NCBI RefSeq assembly: GCF_022024235.1
Contig: NZ_CP091799.1
Span: 970,001 to 1,034,000 of the forward strand
Direction of reading: 5' to 3'
From: Segatella baroniae B14
Lineage (GTDB): Bacteria; Bacteroidota; Bacteroidia; Bacteroidales; Bacteroidaceae
DNA length: 64,000 nt
The position numbers were made by a program, and so were the translations under genes. Within the stretch, counting starts at the first letter, position 1, and each line of letters begins with the position of its first letter. This document shows, in pieces, positions 25,830 to 34,413 of the stretch. The notes beneath the pieces are model-generated. The model ran no database searches and was not told the DNA's origin. It saw only the letters and a program-made list of their open reading frames with translations.

Positions 25830-26711
25830 ATGAGAACAAAGACAGTCATAATACTCTTGTCGCTATTTATCTATGCGGGAATATCTGCCAAGAGAAAACC
25901 GGTGCCTGTTATCATCATTGCTGGGCAGTCAAATACCGATGGACGGGTGAATAACGAAGAACTGCCTGAATACATCAAGCAGCATGGCTATCGCCATTGC
26001 TGGTGGTCATACGGAAGTGACACTATTTCAGGCGGTGGTCGTTTCGAACGCTTCTGGCCTCGGGTGGCCAAGCCCGACAATATAAATCGGTGGGGATATG
26101 ATGCGGTGGTCTATTATCTTATAGACCAGCACATCAAACGTAACTTCTATGTCATTAAAGAGTCGCTTGGTGGTACGGCCATTGATACAGCCTGCATCAG
26201 TACAAGTGGGATGTACTGGAGTGCTTCACCCGAATTTCTTGCCTCGACTGATGCTGCTGACAAAGGCGGGAAGTCGTTGCTGAAAGCCTTTACAGAGAAT
26301 ATCGGAGCCTGCATCGACAATGAGTTGTCGCACTTGGAGGAAGGCTATGAGGTGAAGGCATTCCTTTGGCATCAAGGCGAAAGCGACAAGAAGATGGCCG
26401 AACATTACTATGACAATCTGAAAGCCGTTGTGGCCTACGTGCGCGACTATCTAGTCCGAAAGACAGGTGACGAACGATATGCTAGTTTGCCATTCATCTG
26501 CGGAACCTATTCGCTGAAAAGCCGCGACCGTAGCGAACTGGTTGTGAAGTCCTTGCATCGCCTTGCAAAAGAAGATCCGAATTTCCACGTGGTTGACATC
26601 GAGGATGCAACCATCCAACGTGACCGATTACATTTTGACAGCAAGGGCGCAGAGTTTTTAGGCCGGCGCATTTACAAGCGGCTTACTGAGGTCACTGGAG
26701 GTATTCGATAA
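25830..26711 (+). CDS. SGNH/SASA-type acetylesterase, secreted
   Basis: The 293-residue protein has a signal peptide (residues 1-20) and the sialate O-acetylesterase-type blocks: IIIAGQSNTDGR with the nucleophile Ser, an FLWHQGESD block, and DRLHFDSKG holding the catalytic Asp and His. It removes acetyl groups from carbohydrates in the periplasm. It starts 12 bp after the acyltransferase gene, consistent with one operon from 23496. Confidence 0.82.
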   Translation: MRTKTVIILLSLFIYAGISAKRKPVPVIIIAGQSNTDGRVNNEELPEYIKQHGYRHCWWSYGSDTISGGGRFERFWPRVAKPDNINRWGYDAVVYYLIDQHIKRNFYVIKESLGGTAIDTACISTSGMYWSASPEFLASTDAADKGGKSLLKAFTENIGACIDNELSHLEEGYEVKAFLWHQGESDKKMAEHYYDNLKAVVAYVRDYLVRKTGDERYASLPFICGTYSLKSRDRSELVVKSLHRLAKEDPNFHVVDIEDATIQRDRLHFDSKGAEFLGRRIYKRLTEVTGGIR

Positions 26712-26737
26712 ATTCCAATTTGTCGAACAGATGGATA

Positions 26738-26831
26738 ATGTCTAACATTCAAATCATGCAAGATGATTTTGAAAAGAGACTGGGGCAAATAAAAAACGAG
26801 ATAGTAAAGGCAAAATACAATGAAACATAAA
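26738..26831 (+). CDS. Very short open frame before the transporter fragment
   Basis: ATG at 26738 opens a 30-residue charged helix-like peptide (MQDDFEKRLGQIKNEIVKAK within it) whose stop overlaps the start of the next gene as ATGAAACATAA. Composition looks protein-like and the overlap suggests coupling, but no family is recognised. It may be a leader peptide or the end of a lost gene. Confidence 0.3.
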
Positions 26832-27083
26832 GAAATCATCTGCGGAATTCTGGCGGCTGTCTGCTACGGCACAAATCCATTCGGTGCCTTGCCGCTCTAT
26901 GAGGAGGGCGTCAACACGGCATCCGTCCTCTTCTATCGTTTCTCGATGGCAGTCCTGATGCTGGCCGTGATGCTCATTGTGGAGCGTAAGTCGTTCAGCG
27001 TCAAGAGAGGAGATCTGAAGACGTTGGCTTCGCTGGGCGCATTGTTTGCCGTATCAAGCATCACCAAAACAATCAAAAACTAA
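26820..27083 (+). pseudogene. EamA/DMT-family transporter, N-terminal fragment
   Basis: The first 80 residues match a drug/metabolite transporter: first span ICGILAAVCYGTNPFGALPL, second span SVLFYRFSMAVLMLAVMLIV. Intact members have ten spans and about 290 residues. Here the frame ends after a third partial span, followed by AT-rich DNA leading to the next promoter. Non-functional. Confidence 0.75.
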
Positions 27084-27149
27084 CTTCGACAACAATAAAA
27101 TAAGGAAAAATAGTAAAAAAGAACAAAAACTCTTGCTCTTTTAAATAGT

Positions 27150-27179
27150 ATTTTATACTTTTGCGTTAAAGTATAAAAT
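27150..27179 (+). promoter_or_regulatory. Perfect palindrome overlapping the -7 box of the DUF4143 ATPase gene
   Basis: ATTTTATACTTT (27150-27161) and AAAGTATAAAAT (27168-27179) form a 12-bp perfect inverted repeat with a TGCGTT spacer. The -7 box TACTTTTG (27156-27163) lies inside it. A bound repressor, or a hairpin at the transcript start, would control the gene at 27194. Confidence 0.6.
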
Positions 27180-27193
27180 GATATTTTAATATT

Positions 27194-28471
27194 ATGATAG
27201 ACAAAACTCTACTCAAGCAAATTCTCCTTGATAATCGTAAGGAGATTGAAAGCTACAAAATTGTTCATAGAGATATTGTTACAGAAGGCTTTAATTGCTA
27301 CGTTTTCGTAGGGGTACGCAGAGCAGGAAAATCTTTTGTGCTATACGAAAAAATGCAGCAATTACTTCGTGAGGGACATAGTTGGGACGAAATGCTCTAT
27401 CTAAGCTTTGAGGATGAGCGATTGGTTGGCTTTACCCATGAAGATTTTAATGCCATTTTAGAATGTCACATAGAGATGACTGGCAAGGATAATCCAATGC
27501 TATTCCTGGACGAAATTCACAACATTAGTGGGTGGGAGAAGTTTGCACGTCGTATGGCTGATAACAAAAAAACGATTTGGATTACGGGTTCAAATGCCAA
27601 GATGCTATCTAAAGAGATAATGACTACTCTTGGCGGACGTTATATACCAATAGAAGTATATCCTTTCAGTTTCAAGGAATTCCTTCGCTCACGCAACATT
27701 CCTTATGACGTGGAAACACTGATGAGCACAACAGGAAAATCCCTATTTCTTCGTGAATATGCAGAATACATGAATTGGGGCGGATTACCTGAGAGCGTAC
27801 ATCTTCCAGTAAAAAGAAGCTACCTAAGTTCTGTGTATCAGAAAATTTATTTGGGTGACATTTGTGCAAGAAATAAAATAAGTAACCCTAACCTTCTACG
27901 CTTGATGATAAAAAAGATGGCTGAGAGCGTAAAACAGCCACTATCCTACTCCAGAGTGACCAAAATTCTATCAAGCGTTGGAGGTAAGATTACCATTCCT
28001 ACAACAAGCAGCTATATTGAATACTGCGAGGATGCATGGCTTTTGCTCAGATTACACAATATCAGTGCAGCCTTTGCTGAACGTGAAACAAATAGCAAAT
28101 ACTACTTTATTGACAACGGCTTATTGAGTCTTCTCTTAGTGGACCCAACAACGACTTTGCTGGAGAACCTTGTTGCTCTTTCTCTTTTCCGTAAATATGG
28201 AAATGACAATGATAATGAGCGTGTATTCTTCTATAAACAGAATGTGGAAATTGACTTCTATATCCCTGACGATGAACTTGCCATACAGGTTTCTTATTCT
28301 ATTGAAGGATCAGATACGACTCAGAAACGAGAGGTGGAAGCCTTGCAAAAGTTACCTAAAGTATTGTCATGTAAACGAAGAGTAATCATTACCTACGATG
28401 AAGAAAAGACCATTGAAGACGAATATGGAGTAATTGAAGTTATTCCATGCTGGAAATGGTTGATTCAATAA
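27194..28471 (+). CDS. AAA ATPase with DUF4143 domain
   Basis: The 425-residue protein has Walker A GVRRAGKS at 40-47, Walker B LFLDEIHN near residue 100, an ITGSNAK sensor segment and the DUF4143 C-terminal region with FYKQNVEIDFYIPDD near residue 352, a nuclease-like Glu/Asp pattern. It is the same family as 534-1796. A partial copy of its 3' half with an 87-codon in-frame deletion lies at 32147-32501. The palindromic promoter suggests tight control, as in toxin-antitoxin-like or mobile genes. Confidence 0.88.
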   Translation: MIDKTLLKQILLDNRKEIESYKIVHRDIVTEGFNCYVFVGVRRAGKSFVLYEKMQQLLREGHSWDEMLYLSFEDERLVGFTHEDFNAILECHIEMTGKDNPMLFLDEIHNISGWEKFARRMADNKKTIWITGSNAKMLSKEIMTTLGGRYIPIEVYPFSFKEFLRSRNIPYDVETLMSTTGKSLFLREYAEYMNWGGLPESVHLPVKRSYLSSVYQKIYLGDICARNKISNPNLLRLMIKKMAESVKQPLSYSRVTKILSSVGGKITIPTTSSYIEYCEDAWLLLRLHNISAAFAERETNSKYYFIDNGLLSLLLVDPTTTLLENLVALSLFRKYGNDNDNERVFFYKQNVEIDFYIPDDELAIQVSYSIEGSDTTQKREVEALQKLPKVLSCKRRVIITYDEEKTIEDEYGVIEVIPCWKWLIQ

Positions 28472-28617
28472 TAACTAGCAACAGTGTCATACCTTACAAA
28501 AGTGGAATCACGTTCAGCAAGGACGAACATATGCTTTGCGAGGCAGAGGAATGGTGGCCTTTACCGACGAAGGAATGTATATAAAGGATGAGTTTGTTGC
28601 GTGGGAAAGTAGTGGGT
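28472..28617 (+). other. Downstream relic shared with the truncated ATPase copy
   Basis: The first 57 bp (to 28528) are repeated at 32445-32501. Beyond that, one frame reads GRGMVAFTDEGMYIKDEFVAW, which looks like the end of an unidentified protein. No complete gene. Confidence 0.4.
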
Positions 28618-29520
28618 TTATATAGGCTCATCAAAGGAAAACATCTGATCGAGTATTTCCATCTTACGAACTTCTTTTCCCCAGTTCTTCCCCTTGAATT
28701 CATCGCTTTCGTTTATCTCGCAGAAACCAATAAAACGGAACAGACGGTTGAATACTCTATATTCATACCCATGACCAGCATTTAGCATTGGGAAAGCTTT
28801 ACTATACTCAACAGAATAGAACCCTGTGTCGCGCCATTCCGCGCCATAGTGATGTAGGAGCCATAAGGAATACAATCGTCCCAAATTACCCGCTTCGTTG
28901 TCTTCATACAGATCAAGCCAGCCTGTGTTGTAATCCCTGAATAGGAACAGAATTATTGTTCTCATCAATTCATTATGGTCAACAAGTAATTGTTTACCCT
29001 TGGCTGTTAGCGACAACTTACCAATACGAGTCTTGATGAGTCCGCACTCCTTCAACACGACCCTGAGTACCTGCACTTCTTCTGTCTTCGGTTCGCTCTT
29101 CTGTTTATACCAGTCAGAGTTCCAACTATGGCTTCCTAATTCATAGAGTTCGGCAACTATCTTCGGAGGTATATACCCTTGTGCCGTGAGTTTCAATTCC
29201 TTTTCGCTCAACTCATTCATCAGGTGCAGAGTCTGTCGCATGACGGGAATCCGCTCCATCTGTTCCTCTGTTAATCGACGGAGTCGTACTGGGCACCCCA
29301 CTTCTAACGGTCTGTTAAGCATCTGGTGCATCTGCTCAGATGAGAATCCGTTGAAATCCGGCTTTGGAGCAGCGTTCTGTGCATGCATGATTTCACCCAG
29401 ATGGCAGTTAATATCATCCAGGTTCACGTGCTTACCGCTTCTCTCCATCTGATCAATCCAGTCTTGCAACTGACGGGTAATCTCGTTCTTGTCTATCATA
29501 TTCAAAATTTGTTTTAACAC
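28618..29520 (-). CDS. Uncharacterised protein of about 293-300 residues
   Basis: No signal peptide. The N-terminal part is helical, the middle carries winged-helix-like patterns (LKECGLIKTRIGKLSLTAKG, near residues 160-180), and the C-terminal part is rich in aromatic residues (YRVFNRLFRFIGFCEI). ATG codons at 29520 and 29499 are both possible; the second, MIDKNEITRQ, looks the more natural start. I recall similar proteins in Bacteroidales plasmids and genomic islands but cannot name a function. Confidence 0.6.
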   Translation of the reverse strand: MLKQILNMIDKNEITRQLQDWIDQMERSGKHVNLDDINCHLGEIMHAQNAAPKPDFNGFSSEQMHQMLNRPLEVGCPVRLRRLTEEQMERIPVMRQTLHLMNELSEKELKLTAQGYIPPKIVAELYELGSHSWNSDWYKQKSEPKTEEVQVLRVVLKECGLIKTRIGKLSLTAKGKQLLVDHNELMRTIILFLFRDYNTGWLDLYEDNEAGNLGRLYSLWLLHHYGAEWRDTGFYSVEYSKAFPMLNAGHGYEYRVFNRLFRFIGFCEINESDEFKGKNWGKEVRKMEILDQMFSFDEPI

Positions 29521-29643
29521 TTGATTAGGTCGCCACTATCCGAATCGTCATTAAGATTTTTCAACCGCTTCACGGGTTTCGACGCACTTGTCGTTTGCCC
29601 TCTTGACGAACTTGTAAGAATTTCTTTCGAGTTCCCTCTTCGC

Positions 29644-29829
29644 TCAATTCCTTAAGCGAGTATTCACACTCACCCAGCCTTCTTCATCTTTATACAGTAT
29701 CAATTTATTCTCTTTGTCCATATTTCGTATAACGCATTTAATCCGTTCCAAAGACTGACTCTTTGGAAGGATGCCGTTGATAATATCTGACAGCAACTTG
29801 TCTTTATTCGTTATAAAACTATTCTGCAT
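29644..29829 (-). CDS. Small hypothetical protein
   Basis: The 61 residues are charged and helix-like (SLERIKCVIRNMDKENKLIL) and end WVSVNTRLRN. After the stop the same frame stays open for about 30 more codons with ordinary residues, so it may be the start of a longer gene with a nonsense codon. Function not recognised. Confidence 0.35.
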   Translation of the reverse strand: MQNSFITNKDKLLSDIINGILPKSQSLERIKCVIRNMDKENKLILYKDEEGWVSVNTRLRN

Positions 29830-29982
29830 CGTATATCAATTTCATTTTACATCATTTATCTTCATGCCTCTTCAATCTCTAATGTGTCATCTCCGAACTT
29901 TCTTCGAACCATCTCCGAAGGTATAAGCTTGGATTACGCTCCGCCTATCCTACGCCTGCGCTACTCCCTTCCTACTCCCTCA

Positions 29983-30183
29983 CTACATGCGCAGAAGTTC
30001 ATTGACGTTAACTTCAAGACATTTGGCAACCTCCATCAGATTCTCCAAATTGGGTTGTGCGCTGTTGGTACACCATTTGGATACCGTGGCTTGGTCAACA
30101 CCAATTTGCTCGGCCAACCACTTGTTGGTGCGCTTCTTCTCCGCAAGTACCACTTTCAGTCGGTTTAGATCTTTACCTTCCAT
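29983..30183 (-). CDS. XRE-family transcriptional regulator
   Basis: The 66-residue protein is a single helix-turn-helix domain (NKWLAEQIGVDQATVSKWCT) with a short C-terminal helix. The start at 30183 is chosen because the -7 box lies at 30212-30219 on this strand, downstream of the more distal in-frame ATG at 30243. It is closely similar to the regulator at 40710-40949 that heads the defence island. Confidence 0.82.
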   Translation of the reverse strand: MEGKDLNRLKVVLAEKKRTNKWLAEQIGVDQATVSKWCTNSAQPNLENLMEVAKCLEVNVNELLRM

Positions 30184-30211
30184 GTTATACGTTATTACAT
30201 AATACTGAGTA

Positions 30212-30219
30212 CAAAGATA
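30212..30219 (-). promoter_or_regulatory. -7 box of the XRE regulator gene
   Basis: On the minus strand this reads TATCTTTG, about 30 bp upstream of the start at 30183. Confidence 0.55.
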
Positions 30220-30427
30220 ACTTTTTTTAGCAGAAAATATCAAGTTTTGCTAAAAGTATGAGCGTACAGACAAAGATATTGGTCTTTTGACAAATTTTGA
30301 AAGCAAGAACAGCAAATAGTCCCACCAGATTGACTGATGGAGTACTGTTTTCACGACAAAAGAACCAAAAACATGCGTTAAAGCACAAATATCCCTTAAA
30401 ATGTTTATTATATTAAACATTTTTATT

Positions 30428-30435
30428 TATCTTTG
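30428..30435 (+). promoter_or_regulatory. -7 box of the hipBA operon
   Basis: TATCTTTG lies 20 bp upstream of the ATG at 30455, in an AT-rich divergent region shared with the XRE gene. HipB-type antitoxins usually repress their own promoter. Confidence 0.55.
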
Positions 30436-30454
30436 CGCTCAATAAGATACAATT

Positions 30455-30754
30455 ATGGGTAAAAATACATTTGGTAAAACGATGCCAAGGGCATTGAGCC
30501 AGAACCTGAAGATTATGGGCGAGCAAATCATGTTGGCCCGCAAGCGCAGACACTTGTCTATGCAGGACATTGCAGACAGGGCGACGGTGACAAGACTGAC
30601 TGTATCAAAGGTGGAACATGGCGACCCAACGGTTTCCATGGGTATCTATGCGCGTGTACTCTTTGCACTTAATTTGGAAAAGGATATCACTCTGTTGGCT
30701 GCCGACGACGCTCTTGGCAGACAACTTCAGGATGCAGAATTACTGAGACGATGA
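30455..30754 (+). CDS. hipB: HipB-like antitoxin/XRE regulator
   Basis: The 99-residue protein has a helix-turn-helix (LSMQDIADRATVTRLTVSKV at about residues 36-55) followed by a short dimerisation tail ending DALGRQLQDAELLRR. It binds the HipA kinase and represses the operon. Its stop overlaps the hipA start as ATGA (30751-30754), so the two are translated together. Confidence 0.85.
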   Translation: MGKNTFGKTMPRALSQNLKIMGEQIMLARKRRHLSMQDIADRATVTRLTVSKVEHGDPTVSMGIYARVLFALNLEKDITLLAADDALGRQLQDAELLRR

Positions 30755-32001
30755 AGAGAATTATAGTTTACGCAGATTTTGATTTCCTAACCTCTCCCGA
30801 AGAGATTGGAACATTAGGCTACGAACATATTCGCGGCAAGGATCATTTTGTCTTTGAGTATTCGCGCCAGTGGTTGAAACGACATGGCGGCATCCTGCTG
30901 AGCGGTGACCTGCTGAATGTTCCTTCGTTGCAGCATCCTCGTGGTTATGATAATGTATTCGGCTTTGCCAAAGATTCATTCCCTGATCGCTGGGGGCGTT
31001 TACTGCTTGACCGCAGAGAGCGACTGACTGCCCAACAGGAAGGCAGACCGAAACGTATGCTCACCAATTACGACTACCTTATTGGTATCGAAGACTTCAC
31101 CCGTATGGGCGGCATACGTTACAAAGAGGAAGATGGTAGTGACTATATTAATGCAAGTGCAAAATACCTTGTTCCCCCTATTGAGAGTCTTCGTGCCCTG
31201 TGCGATGCTTGCCATGAGATAGAATTGGCAGAGGAGCGTAATGAATTGCCGGAACAACGCTGGCTCGACCAGTTGATTGACCCAGGAACCTCTCTTGGCG
31301 GTGCCCGTCCTAAGGCCAACGTGGTTGATACAGACGGGAAACTGTACGTAGCAAAGTTCCCTTCAAAAAAAGATTTGGAGAATACTGAGCTTATTGAGCA
31401 CTTCTCGCATCAGCTTGCAGCCAAAGCTGGCATCAACGTGGCAAAAACACGCACCATCAAGATTTCAAAAGACCGTGACCTGCTGCTTTCTGAACGCTTC
31501 GATAGAACAGCAGAAGGACGTCGCATACATTTTGCTTCTGCAATGTCATTACTTGGCTTGGACGATGGTGCTGGCAGCAGCACAGGTAACGGCTATCTTG
31601 ACATTGTTGATTTCATCCTTCGTGGATGTACCGATGTACGGCAAAATCTCCGCGAACTCTATCGCAGAGTGGCATTCAACATTATGTTTGGCAACACCGA
31701 TGACCACTTCCGTAATCACGGTTTCCTGCTCACCCCGAAAGGCTGGACGCTCTCTCCTGCATACGACATCAATCCAGGAGCCAAGTCATATCAATGCTTG
31801 CTCATAGACTCATACACTGAAGAGTCGGACATCAATGCTCTGCTCTCTGCAAGCGAGAGCTACATGCTTGAACGTCAAGAAGCATCAGAGATTATAGAAG
31901 AGGTTCGCTCAGCCATCAAAGACTGGCGCAAAACCGCTATCGAACTGCAAATACCCCTCAAACTATTAGAATCATATTCCATTCGTTGGGATGAATTATA
32001 A
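30751..32001 (+). CDS. hipA: HipA-like serine/threonine kinase toxin
   Basis: The 416 residues include the HipA N-terminal subdomain (GYEHIRGKDHFVFEY), the P-loop-like DPGTSLGGARPKA region, the lysine strand LYVAKFPSKKD, the catalytic loop NIMFGNTDDHFRNHGF with Asp (about residues 310-325) and the metal motif LSPAYDINP. HipA kinases phosphorylate aminoacyl-tRNA synthetases or other translation targets and cause dormancy unless bound by HipB. All kinase motifs appear intact. Confidence 0.88.
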   Translation: MKRIIVYADFDFLTSPEEIGTLGYEHIRGKDHFVFEYSRQWLKRHGGILLSGDLLNVPSLQHPRGYDNVFGFAKDSFPDRWGRLLLDRRERLTAQQEGRPKRMLTNYDYLIGIEDFTRMGGIRYKEEDGSDYINASAKYLVPPIESLRALCDACHEIELAEERNELPEQRWLDQLIDPGTSLGGARPKANVVDTDGKLYVAKFPSKKDLENTELIEHFSHQLAAKAGINVAKTRTIKISKDRDLLLSERFDRTAEGRRIHFASAMSLLGLDDGAGSSTGNGYLDIVDFILRGCTDVRQNLRELYRRVAFNIMFGNTDDHFRNHGFLLTPKGWTLSPAYDINPGAKSYQCLLIDSYTEESDINALLSASESYMLERQEASEIIEEVRSAIKDWRKTAIELQIPLKLLESYSIRWDEL

Positions 32002-32146
32002 AAAAGATAGCGCATTCTGCACGTTTTTCGTGAAAAATGTGCAACTTTGCAGCAGAATTAAAACATGTAGCGAACAAAGAGAAACTCGTTGATATCCAGT
32101 GGGATAATACATTCAAGCGAGCATTTCTCAAGTCGAACAAAAAGGC

Positions 32147-32501
32147 AAAGATGGCTGAGAGCGTAAAACAGCCACTATCCTACTCCAGAGTAACCAAAAT
32201 TCTATCAAGCGTTGGAGGTAAGATTACCATTCCTACAACTAGCAGCTATATTGACATACAGGTTTCTTATTCTATTGATAGATCAGATACAACTGAGAAA
32301 CGAGAGGTGGAAGCCTTGCAAAAGTTACCTAAAGTATTGTCATGTAAACGAAGAGTAATCATTACCTACGATGAAGAAAAGGTCATTGAAGACGAATATG
32401 GAGTAATTGAAGTTATTCCATGCTGGAAGTGGTTGATTCAATAATAACTAGCAACAGTGTCATACCTTACAAAAGTGGAATCACGTTCAGCAAGGACGAA
32501 C
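32147..32501 (+). pseudogene. Internally deleted copy of the DUF4143 ATPase 3' region
   Basis: Bases 32147-32254 match 27913-28020 almost exactly, and 32255-32501 match 28282-28528. The 261 bp between (87 codons) are missing, so the frame is kept and a 135-residue protein could be made from 32037. It lacks the P-loop and part of DUF4143. The few substitutions show that the duplication is fairly recent. Confidence 0.88.
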
Positions 32502-32843
32502 CCTACCCCTGTGTTTGGAACCCAGTATTACCAGAATTAAAAGACATTGATTCTGAATTTATACTCTTAATAGTATATTTTGCCATCACAGCATCAAAAA
32601 ACTTCTGCACGCAGAAATGCGAAAAGACGTTATGTCATAATGTATTATATTATATCATCTAATCTAGATATTATTATTCAAGTCGGTATAGTCAATCCCA
32701 TTATGATCTTTCACACTTCATACACGTCTTCTCTCAGCACATGGGTATGAGCCCGAGTAGTTATCGCAAGCAGCAACAAATATGAACTCTTGGATATAAT
32801 AGAATGGATGGGATGTGTCCGATAATAATTCATAAATAAAGAA
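32502..32843 (+). other. Intergenic region with an AraC C-terminal relic
   Basis: From 32711 to 32785 one frame reads FIHVFSQHMGMSPSSYRK and ends at TGA, the characteristic last helix of an AraC-family regulator. Nothing upstream of it continues the domain. The rest is AT-rich with no recognised feature. Confidence 0.55.
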
Positions 32844-33665
32844 CTACTCGAACGTTGGCTGAAGACTTAAACGGTACTCGCTGGGCGACTGGCCAAGATG
32901 CTTTGTGCAATAGCGACTGAAGTAGGAAAGAGTCGTGAAATTCATAAGTTCTGCTATCTGAGTGAGGGACAGGCGTTCATCATTCAGATAGTCTTTTAAG
33001 ATGGGGATAGTATAACGGTCAATGTATGAGGTTACACTATGTCCTGTCACGCGTTTGATGGTGGCAGAGAGATACTTTGGCGACACGTTTAGCCGCTCGG
33101 CATAATAGCTCACATCACGTTCTGTTCGGCTGATGCCAGTAGCAAGCAGAGCCATCAGTTGTTTTACGATGTAGGCTGTGCGGTCGGTATGGGTGTCTGT
33201 TGCATCACGTTGGGCATGGGCCTCGAAGATGTCGTACATCATCGTCAGGCAGAGACTACCCATCAGTTCACTATAGAACTGCAAATGGCTGTCGTCCATG
33301 CGGTCACGCAGGCGATGAAAATCCTCCAGCAGATGCTGTGCTTGTTCATCTGAGAGGTTGATGACGGGGTCTTGGTTCAGTGAGATACTGCCACCAATGC
33401 TGTAATTGTTCGATGGTAGCAGGTTTTGCAGGAACTTGTAATCAGCAGCAAACCATTCTACCTGCAAGTCATCATGTGCCGCCAAGTTCTTTACCTTGTT
33501 AGGCATCGGTATCACTACCAGGTCGTTTTTCACAATGTGGTAGCAATGCTCGTTGAACACAAAACTCCCCTCCCCTGCTAAGCAAATCAGGTGCATACAG
33601 GTGTGGCTTAACTCAAGGACATTCATCCCGTAGAAGTCTGTGGAATATTGAAAATCTGCCTTCAT
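32844..33665 (-). CDS. AraC-family regulator, divergent from the redox cluster
   Basis: About 273 residues: an N-terminal cupin-type half (GEGSFVFNEHCYHIVKNDLV) and a C-terminal AraC DNA-binding half ending NFTTLSYFSRYCTKHLGQSPSEYR. The start at 33665 is preferred to 33728 because the divergent region needs room for promoters. It faces the flavodoxin gene at 33797 and probably activates the redox cluster in response to a small molecule or oxidative stress. Confidence 0.86.
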   Translation of the reverse strand: MKADFQYSTDFYGMNVLELSHTCMHLICLAGEGSFVFNEHCYHIVKNDLVVIPMPNKVKNLAAHDDLQVEWFAADYKFLQNLLPSNNYSIGGSISLNQDPVINLSDEQAQHLLEDFHRLRDRMDDSHLQFYSELMGSLCLTMMYDIFEAHAQRDATDTHTDRTAYIVKQLMALLATGISRTERDVSYYAERLNVSPKYLSATIKRVTGHSVTSYIDRYTIPILKDYLNDERLSLTQIAELMNFTTLSYFSRYCTKHLGQSPSEYRLSLQPTFE

Positions 33666-33766
33666 GGCTGCGAAATTACACATTATTTTGTATATAAAAG
33701 ACCGATTTAGGCAAAAAGTGAAAATCATGAGGCAATTTGTGAAACTAAAGTATCTAAATAACCTCT

Positions 33767-33774
33767 TACCTTTG
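33767..33774 (+). promoter_or_regulatory. -7 box of the flavodoxin/aldo-keto reductase genes
   Basis: TACCTTTG lies 23 bp upstream of the preferred ATG at 33797. Confidence 0.55.
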
Positions 33775-33796
33775 CATCGTGAAACCTAAAATCATT

Positions 33797-34402
33797 ATGA
33801 ATATCAAGAGTATTATCATTGCCACCATAGCATTGCTGGTTTCCACGGCTTGCAGTGGTGACACTAAACAGGAGAAAGTTATGGCAAAGGACGGAAAGGC
33901 TTTAGTAGTGTTCTTTTCACATGCGGGAGACAACTACTCAGTAGGAAACATTGAGGTGGGCAACACGAAGATTGTGGCCGATTATATCACGGAATTGACC
34001 GGTGCAGAGCAGTTTGAAATCGTTACCCACAAGTATGACGGCATGGCCTACAACCCGCTCATCAAACTGGCGCAGGAAGAAGCAAAGAACGGTGAGCTGC
34101 CCGATTATGAGGGCGACATTGACTTGTCAAAGTACGATACCGTGTTTATCGGTGGTCCCGTATGGTGGGGCACCTATCCGCAGGTGATGTTCACCTTCTT
34201 CAAGAAGCATGCAAACGACCTGAAGGGAAAGACTGTCATCCCTTTCACCACCCATGAAGGCAGTGGACTTGCCAACTGTGTGGAGGATGTAAAGGATGCC
34301 TTCCCTGCTGCAAATGTCACCAAGGGCTTCAGCGTCTACGGTCACGAGGTGCGCACAGAGAAGAAAAAGGTTGAGAAGTGGCTGAATGGTTTAGGATTTT
34401 AA
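33797..34402 (+). CDS. Flavodoxin-like lipoprotein
   Basis: The 201-residue protein has a lipoprotein signal (ATIALLVSTACSG) and a flavodoxin fold: ALVVFFSHAGDNYS for the FMN phosphate loop, GGPVWWGTYPQV for the isoalloxazine loop and PFTTHEGSGL for the third loop. It is likely a periplasmic or membrane-attached quinone or FMN reductase. The start at 33797 gives the normal signal peptide. The aldo/keto reductase gene follows after 11 bp. Confidence 0.85.
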   Translation: MNIKSIIIATIALLVSTACSGDTKQEKVMAKDGKALVVFFSHAGDNYSVGNIEVGNTKIVADYITELTGAEQFEIVTHKYDGMAYNPLIKLAQEEAKNGELPDYEGDIDLSKYDTVFIGGPVWWGTYPQVMFTFFKKHANDLKGKTVIPFTTHEGSGLANCVEDVKDAFPAANVTKGFSVYGHEVRTEKKKVEKWLNGLGF

Positions 34403-34413
34403 GAACGAATAAT

